Part shown: piece after piece, positions 59,365 to 64,000 of the stretch
Layout of the letters: every line of letters starts with the position of its first letter
Numbering within the stretch: position 1 is the stretch's first letter
From: Streptosporangium brasiliense
Lineage (GTDB): Bacteria; Actinomycetota; Actinomycetes; Streptosporangiales; Streptosporangiaceae
Reading direction: 5' to 3'
Length of the DNA stretch: 64,000 nucleotides
Assembly (NCBI RefSeq): GCF_030811595.1
Contig: NZ_JAUSRB010000002.1
Coordinates: 2,108,001-2,172,000 of the forward strand
Program-made: the position numbers and the translations under genes
Notes under the pieces: model-generated
Seen by the model: the letters and a program-made list of their open reading frames with translations, nothing else
The model's database searches: none
What the model was told of the DNA's origin: nothing

Positions 59365-60081
59365 GTGCCAAAGATCGTGGACCCGCAGGAGCGACGCCGG
59401 GCCGTCGTCGAGGCGGTGTTCCGGGTGGTGGAGCGCGACGGCCTGGAGCAGGCGTCGCTACGTAACGTCGCCGCCGAGGCGGGACTGGCCATCGGCTCGG
59501 TCCGGCACTACTTCACCGCGCACTCCGAGCTGATGGTGTTCGCGATGAGGGCCATGAGCGAACGGGTGACAGGCCGGCTGGTCGCGCACGCCGACCGCCT
59601 GCTGGACGCGGACGCGCCCCTTACGCCGCACGAGCGGCGAGAGACGGCCATACGGATGCTCGCCGAGGTGCTGCCCCTGGACGGGGAGCGCCGGCGCGAG
59701 GCGGTGGTGTGGCTGGCCTTCGTCGCCGCCGCCCGCACCCGCCCCGAGCTGCGGCCTCACACCGACGAGCTCTACAACGGACTGCTCGCGCTGACCACCC
59801 GCGTCCTGGAAGGCGCCCGCCGTGCCGGCCGCCTGCGCTCGGACGCTGACATCGCCCTGGAGGCCCGCGGTCTGTGCGCGCTGCTCGACGGCATGTCCCT
59901 GCAGGCCGTGCTCCACCCCGGCAGCCTGGATCCCGAGACGATGCTCATGGTGCTACGCCGCCACCTCGCCGCCCTGACCACAGATCATGCCGCTGCCACG
60001 GGGGCGAGGAACGGCGGAACGGCCCTTGGCCATGAGAACGATCCTTCCTCCCGCTGTGGTGATGAGCCGGCGACAGGATGA
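59365..60081 (+). CDS. TetR family repressor
   Basis: A 238-residue regulator with an N-terminal helix-turn-helix (RRAVVEAVFRVVERDGLEQA, LRNVAAEAGLAIGSVRHYF) and a helical ligand domain ending in a disordered tail. GTG 59365 lies six bases after TATAAA, so the message is leaderless. It is divergent from the membrane protein gene and should repress both genes through the twin operators. The ligand is unknown. Confidence 0.88.
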   Translation: MPKIVDPQERRRAVVEAVFRVVERDGLEQASLRNVAAEAGLAIGSVRHYFTAHSELMVFAMRAMSERVTGRLVAHADRLLDADAPLTPHERRETAIRMLAEVLPLDGERRREAVVWLAFVAAARTRPELRPHTDELYNGLLALTTRVLEGARRAGRLRSDADIALEARGLCALLDGMSLQAVLHPGSLDPETMLMVLRRHLAALTTDHAAATGARNGGTALGHENDPSSRCGDEPATG

Positions 60082-60271
60082 GGGACCGCTGACGGGCGGA
60101 TGCCATGGCCTTGGGCGACGGTGAGCGCCATCTCGTCGATCCTGACGCTCCTCAGCTCTGTCCGCTGACTTCCGGGTACGGCTCTGCGCCCCTACGCGGC
60201 CGTAGGCGGTCGAGAGTGGCCCTCGGCCGGAGAGTCCTGTCCCGCCGGTGCCGTCGGGTGGCAGGCGGCCA

Positions 60272-60556
60272 CTACCCGGACGCCACGACCTCGCCGGCCG
60301 TGACCTGCGGAGGGTTCGGAAGCAGGGAGGCGAGCTTCTCCCGCACGAAGTCCGCGGCCCTTCCGGTGGATTCCTCGGCCCCGGCTCGGTCCTCGAAGAC
60401 GCTGGTGGAGAGCATCACCCCGTCGCCGGCGTCGACCCAGTAGTAAGCCACGAACCCGGGGACCTGGCGGATGAGCGGCACGAACTCCTCGCTCACCCGG
60501 CGTCCCGCCTCGGTGGGATCGGTTATCCCCTCGTATCGCCGTACCGTCGCGTACAT
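60272..60556 (-). CDS. Small ABM-like (dimeric alpha-beta barrel) protein
   Basis: A 94-residue protein: MYATVRRYEGITDPTEAGRR, PLIRQVPGFVAYYWVDAGD, VMLSTSVFEDRAGAEESTGR. The P-G-F and FEDRA patterns fit the antibiotic biosynthesis monooxygenase or EthD-like superfamily of dimeric barrels. ATG 60556 follows GGAGGACAGGT. The 190 bp between it and the TetR gene show nothing coding, nor do the 274 bp upstream to the MarR gene. Confidence 0.78.
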   Translation of the reverse strand: MYATVRRYEGITDPTEAGRRVSEEFVPLIRQVPGFVAYYWVDAGDGVMLSTSVFEDRAGAEESTGRAADFVREKLASLLPNPPQVTAGEVVASG

Positions 60557-60830
60557 ACCTGTCCTCCCCCTGGTCCCTGGGCTCAAGATCGCCCCATGCG
60601 GGACGACATACCCCCGCCGTGCGTCCTCTGACGCCAAGGGTCCGTAAACGAATGGCAGGGCTCAGGATCACCGTGACAGGGTGACTCCGCTCCGGGTGCC
60701 GGCCGGGGCGACGAGGGCGGCAAGCCGCCGACGGGGACTCGCCTTTCCTCCGGGACGGCGGGCGCGGCGGAGGGGGCGGCGGGCGTCGCCGGTGCGGTCG
60801 GGTGGTTCTCGGCCGTCCCTCAGGAGCGGA

Positions 60831-61322
60831 TCATCGGTAGCCGGGGTGGACCCCGGGGATGAGCTTCTGCTGGGCGGCGATGGCTTCGAGCAGCTCGGCG
60901 AGCTGGGCGCGCTGGGTGTGGTCCAGCGCGGCGCAGATGTCGTCCTCGTGCGCTGAGCCGAGCCGGCGCATCTCCGTCATGACGCGGGTGCCCTCCTCGG
61001 CCAGGTGCAGCGCGTAGTTACGGCGGTCCTGCGGGTTCCTCCGTCGTTCGACGAGTCCCTTGCGCTCCAGGTTGTCGATCAGTGCCACCACCCGGCTCGG
61101 CACGACCCCCATCTCCTCGGCCAGGGACTGCTGGCTGCGCCCGGGACGGGCGGCGATCATGCGCAGCAGCCCGACGTCGGCGGGGATCACCCCCAGTTCG
61201 CTGATCCGCTCCGCGAACCGTGCTGCGGCATGCGCTCCCACCTGCGAAAGCAGGAACGCCGTTCCCCTCGGCCGGGACCGCGCTGCGGGTCCGTCGGCGC
61301 CGGCCCATGGTGGTGTGCTCAT
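60831..61322 (-). CDS. MarR family regulator
   Basis: A 163-residue regulator with the winged helix QQSLAEEMGVVPSRVVALID, NLERKGLVERRRNPQDRRNY and a helical dimer interface. The message appears leaderless: TACTAT on the minus strand (61334-61329) is six bases before ATG 61322. It is divergent from the SDR operon and probably represses it from sites in the 72-bp gap, where ATAGTTC occurs twice (61346-61352 and 61364-61370) as a direct repeat. Confidence 0.87.
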   Translation of the reverse strand: MSTPPWAGADGPAARSRPRGTAFLLSQVGAHAAARFAERISELGVIPADVGLLRMIAARPGRSQQSLAEEMGVVPSRVVALIDNLERKGLVERRRNPQDRRNYALHLAEEGTRVMTEMRRLGSAHEDDICAALDHTQRAQLAELLEAIAAQQKLIPGVHPGYR

Positions 61323-61393
61323 GTCGTGATAGTAGTCCAGGTGTAATAGTTCTGTGCTATGAATAGTTCATCAAGGAGAACGGAGCTGGGACG

Positions 61394-62176
61394 TTGAACG
61401 AGGTTGGCGGACAACAGCCGCACTACCCGGACCTGGCGGGCAAGGTCGCGCTGGTCACCGGTGGCTCCCGGGGGATCGGGGCGGCGACCTGCCGGGCCTT
61501 GGCGGCGAACGGGGTCAAGGTCGCGGTGAACGGCCGCGATCGGGCCGCGGTCGACGCGGTGGTGGCCGGGATCGTGGCAGCCGGGGGTACGGCGGTGGCG
61601 GCGCCCGGTGACGTCACCGACGAGGGCGCGGTACGGGGGATACACGACACGGTGGAGCACGAGTTGGGGCCGGTGGAGGTCCTGGCGGCGTTCGCCGGGG
61701 GCCAGGGCGCTCCCGCGCCGACCACCGAGCTGGGGGCCGATCGGTGGCGCGCGGTCATCGAATCCGACCTGACGTCGGTCTACCTGACGGTGACCGCGTT
61801 CCTGCCCGGCATGATCGGCCGAGGGGGCGGGTCGATCATCACGATGTCCTCCACCGCGGGACGCCGGCCGAGCGGCGCGAACGCCGCGTACGCGGCCGCG
61901 AAGGCCGGCGTGGTGATGCTCACCGGGCACCTGGCCAACGAGGTCGGCCGGCATGGGGTCCGGGTCAACTGCCTGGCCCCCTCGGCGGTGCTCAACGACC
62001 GCATGCGGCGCTTCATGTCCGCCGGGCAGCTGGAGGAGCTGGCCGCCGCCTACCCGCTGGGCCGCATCGGCCGGCCCGACGACGTCGCACAGGCCGTGCT
62101 GTATCTCGCCTCCGACGCGTCGTCCTGGGTGACCGGGGTGACGCTCGACCTGACCGGCGGGCGGGTGATCGCGTGA
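61394..62176 (+). CDS. Short-chain dehydrogenase/reductase (SDR)
   Basis: A 260-residue classical SDR: VALVTGGSRGIGAATCR (TGxxxGIG), catalytic Ser in MSSTAGRRP, YAAAK (YxxxK), and a FabG-like C-terminus DDVAQAVLYLASDASSWVTG. It acts on an alcohol or ketone with NAD(P)H. TTG 61394 has GGAG eight bases upstream. It is the first gene of an operon in which each stop overlaps the next start by GTGA, GTGA and ATGA. Confidence 0.9.
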   Translation: MNEVGGQQPHYPDLAGKVALVTGGSRGIGAATCRALAANGVKVAVNGRDRAAVDAVVAGIVAAGGTAVAAPGDVTDEGAVRGIHDTVEHELGPVEVLAAFAGGQGAPAPTTELGADRWRAVIESDLTSVYLTVTAFLPGMIGRGGGSIITMSSTAGRRPSGANAAYAAAKAGVVMLTGHLANEVGRHGVRVNCLAPSAVLNDRMRRFMSAGQLEELAAAYPLGRIGRPDDVAQAVLYLASDASSWVTGVTLDLTGGRVIA

Positions 62177-62913
62177 CGGGCTCGGAGAACACCCGGCCCC
62201 AGAGGAACGCCGGGCCGCCGCTCGGGATCCTCGCCGTGGTCTTCACGGCGCTGTTCCTCGGCGGGATCGCCGTCAGCACGGCCATGGCGGGCGGTGCCAC
62301 CTTCCCGTCGCCCTTCGGCTCCCCGGCCGAGATCCTCGCGTATTTCCACGACAACCAGGACGCCGTACGGGTGAGCGCGTTCCTGCAGTTCGCGGCCTCC
62401 GTGCCGATGGCGGTCTACGCCGCCACCGCTTCCGTACGGCTGCGCGATCTCGGCATCCGCGCGCCGGGAGCCACCATCGCCCTGGCCGGCGGCCTGCTGG
62501 CCGCCGCCATGCTGGCCCTGTCCGCGCTGTTCGTGTGGACGGTGTCCCGGCCGGAGGTGCTTGCCGAGCCCGTCGTGGTCCGCGCGCTGCAGAACCTCGC
62601 GTTCGCCGCCGGCGGTACCGGACACGTCGTCTTCCTCGGGCTGCTCGTGGCGGGCATCGCCGTACCGGGATGGCTGGCCGGGCTGCTGCCGCGCCCGCTC
62701 GCGTTCGCCGGCCTGGCCGTCGCCGCCGTCGCGGAGCTGTCCACGCTGACATTGCTGGTCCCCGGGGCGGCCCTCCTGCTGCCCGTGGCCCGCTTCACGG
62801 CCCTGGCCTGGCTCATCGCCGTGGGCTTCCTGCTGCCCCGCACCCGTACCAAGAGGACCGCTCCGAGCCGCGATCGATCGACCACGCCAGAAGACCGGAA
62901 GGAAGCCGCGTGA
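62173..62913 (+). CDS. Uncharacterised membrane protein of the SDR operon
   Basis: A 246-residue protein with about six helices (GILAVVFTALFLGGIAVSTA, SAFLQFAASVPMAVYAATA, TIALAGGLLAAAMLALSALF, HVVFLGLLVAGIAVPGWLAG, PLAFAGLAVAAVAELSTLTL, FTALAWLIAVGFLLP). It resembles the DUF4386-like group of small membrane proteins. GTG 62173 overlaps the SDR stop. Confidence 0.78.
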   Translation: MTGSENTRPQRNAGPPLGILAVVFTALFLGGIAVSTAMAGGATFPSPFGSPAEILAYFHDNQDAVRVSAFLQFAASVPMAVYAATASVRLRDLGIRAPGATIALAGGLLAAAMLALSALFVWTVSRPEVLAEPVVVRALQNLAFAAGGTGHVVFLGLLVAGIAVPGWLAGLLPRPLAFAGLAVAAVAELSTLTLLVPGAALLLPVARFTALAWLIAVGFLLPRTRTKRTAPSRDRSTTPEDRKEAA

Positions 62914-63734
62914 ACACCGCACTGACCGAACGACTCATCCGGTTCCAGCACCCGCAGAAGGTCCTGGGCTATCTCGGCAGGCTCGACGACGACCGCGTCG
63001 CCGCCCTGTTCGGACTTGACGTCGGCTCCTACCGCCAGATGCGTCAAGCGCATGACGAGCAGGCGCGCCGCGCCGCGCTGGATCTGCTGGCAGAACCCGG
63101 ATTCGCGGAGAAGGTGGACCGGCTGCCCTTCCAGCCGGGCCGGCGTGTCGTGGCCGTCGGGGAGAGCACGACGGGCGACCTGCTGTCGTGGTTCGAGATC
63201 CTGCGCCACCTTGTCGAGCTGCGGCGTCCCGCCGACGACATCAGCCTCGTCAACATGGCGGTCACCGGCCAGACGACCACCCAGGCACTGGCCGCGCTGC
63301 CCGGCCTGTCCTTCCAGCGCCCGGACTGGGTGCTGTGCATGCTGGGCGCCAACGACGTCCAGCGTCTCGGGTCGGCCGACGGGCCGACCCTGGTCAGCCT
63401 CACGGAGACCGAACGCAACCTGCGCGCCCTGCGCGATCTCGCGGCGCGGCGCACCACGGCGCGATGGGTGTGGCTCACACCTCCCGGGGTGGACGAGGAG
63501 CGCGTCGCGGCCTACCAGCCCTTCCAGCAAGCGGGGATCACCTGGACCAATCGCGACATCGACGCGGTCGGGAAGATCCTGAACGCACTGCCCGACAGCA
63601 CAGTCGACATCCGGTCCGTCATCGCCGGGCAGACGGCAGAGCCGTCCCATCTCGACGACGGGGTGCATCTGTCCCTCGCCGGCCAGCGGGCGCTGGCCGC
63701 CGCCCTGGTCGACGCGCTCGCCGGCGTGTCATGA
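62910..63734 (+). CDS. SGNH/GDSL-type hydrolase
   Basis: A 274-residue protein with block I VVAVGESTTGDLLSW (GxS in the GDS position, with Glu for Asp), block II VNMAVTGQTTTQA, block III MLGANDVQRLG (GxND) and block V DDGVHLSLAGQ (DxxH). This is the catalytic set of SGNH esterases; the substrate is unknown. The N-terminal 60 residues are an added helical region. GTG 62910 overlaps the previous stop by GTGA. Confidence 0.84.
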   Translation: MNTALTERLIRFQHPQKVLGYLGRLDDDRVAALFGLDVGSYRQMRQAHDEQARRAALDLLAEPGFAEKVDRLPFQPGRRVVAVGESTTGDLLSWFEILRHLVELRRPADDISLVNMAVTGQTTTQALAALPGLSFQRPDWVLCMLGANDVQRLGSADGPTLVSLTETERNLRALRDLAARRTTARWVWLTPPGVDEERVAAYQPFQQAGITWTNRDIDAVGKILNALPDSTVDIRSVIAGQTAEPSHLDDGVHLSLAGQRALAAALVDALAGVS

Positions 63735-64000
63735 AGCTGCTCGTCTTCGGCGCCACCGGGGGCACCGGTGCACGGCTGCTGACCCAGGCCCTCGACGCCG
63801 GGCACGATGTCACCGTCGTCGCCCGTGCCCCGGACGGGATCCCGGAGAAGGACCGTGCCCGTTCGGCCGTCATCCGCGGGGACGTGTTGGAACCCCGGAC
63901 GTGGAGCGCCGCGACCGGCGGTCACGACGCCGTCCTGTCCTGCCTGGGCAGCCGTGATCGTAAGCACCCCACCACCGTCTACTCCCAGGGCACGGCGAAG
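63731..64000 (+). CDS. NAD(P)-binding NmrA/SDR-a-like protein, 5' part
   Basis: Starts at ATG 63731, overlapping the hydrolase stop by ATGA, and runs off the window. MKLLVFGATGGTGARLLTQA is an extended-SDR nucleotide motif, followed by VVARAPDGIPEK, IRGDVLEP and AVLSCLGSR, typical of NmrA-like or atypical SDR proteins that bind NADPH. At least 90 residues are visible. Confidence 0.85.
   Translation, partial: MKLLVFGATGGTGARLLTQALDAGHDVTVVARAPDGIPEKDRARSAVIRGDVLEPRTWSAATGGHDAVLSCLGSRDRKHPTTVYSQGTAK

Overview
The window is GC-rich actinobacterial DNA with very high GC at third codon positions, many GTG and TTG starts, ATGA/GTGA stop-start overlaps, several leaderless-type promoters, a DasR-type chitinase operator and an AfsR/BTAD-type regulator. 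Gene families such as DUF5997, the SWIM/VWA/MoxR/DUF5682 operon and a class II lanthipeptide locus suit a member of the Streptosporangiales. That placement is inference, because no rRNA is present. A cluster of tRNA-Glu, tRNA-Asp and tRNA-Phe lies at 49.3-49.7 kb and a tRNA-Lys at 43.25-43.33 kb.

Layout. 0-1.1 kb: 3' part of a processive family 2 glycosyltransferase. 1.25-6.35 kb: compact lanthipeptide locus with a LanM synthetase, a 67-residue precursor, a divergent response regulator and a convergent sensor kinase. 6.6-13.9 kb: five-gene operon (SWIM zinc finger, uncharacterised protein, VWA, MoxR ATPase, DUF5682), a probable NTP-dependent ternary system. 14.0-15.5 kb: ECF sigma factor coupled to an MltG-like membrane lytic transglycosylase. 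15.5-17.9 kb: alcohol dehydrogenase and EamA exporter. 18.1-25.0 kb: glycerol operon (MFS, GlpK, GlpD, AGPS-like FAD oxidase, GlpP-like antiterminator) with a strong promoter and a large leader hairpin. 25.2-31.5 kb: monooxygenase, lipoprotein, GH18 chitinase, methyltransferase, an unknown membrane protein behind two leader hairpins, and a seven-bladed lectin.

31.6-43.25 kb is a patchwork region next to tRNA-Lys. It holds three fragments of tyrosine integrase genes, two transposase remnants, a broken NB-ARC/TPR gene, several families of diverged non-coding repeats, and small genes. The small genes include an unusual protein made of eight 21-residue repeats with a helical partner, and a PycTM-like membrane protein. 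Ordinary chromosomal genes (DUF5997 and a LysR-type effector-domain protein) are interspersed, so it looks like a site of repeated integration and decay rather than one intact island.

43.4-64 kb is mostly core-type chromosome: DnaQ-like exonuclease, glutaryl-CoA dehydrogenase, PspC protein, MFS transporter, metallopeptidase, metallophosphoesterase, tRNAs, a polytopic membrane protein, a 1101-residue BTAD/NB-ARC regulator, an old yellow enzyme, a DHFR-like reductase, a GntR/membrane protein pair, a TetR/membrane protein pair with twin operators, and a MarR gene divergent from an SDR-membrane protein-SGNH hydrolase-NAD(P)-binding protein operon that runs off the window.
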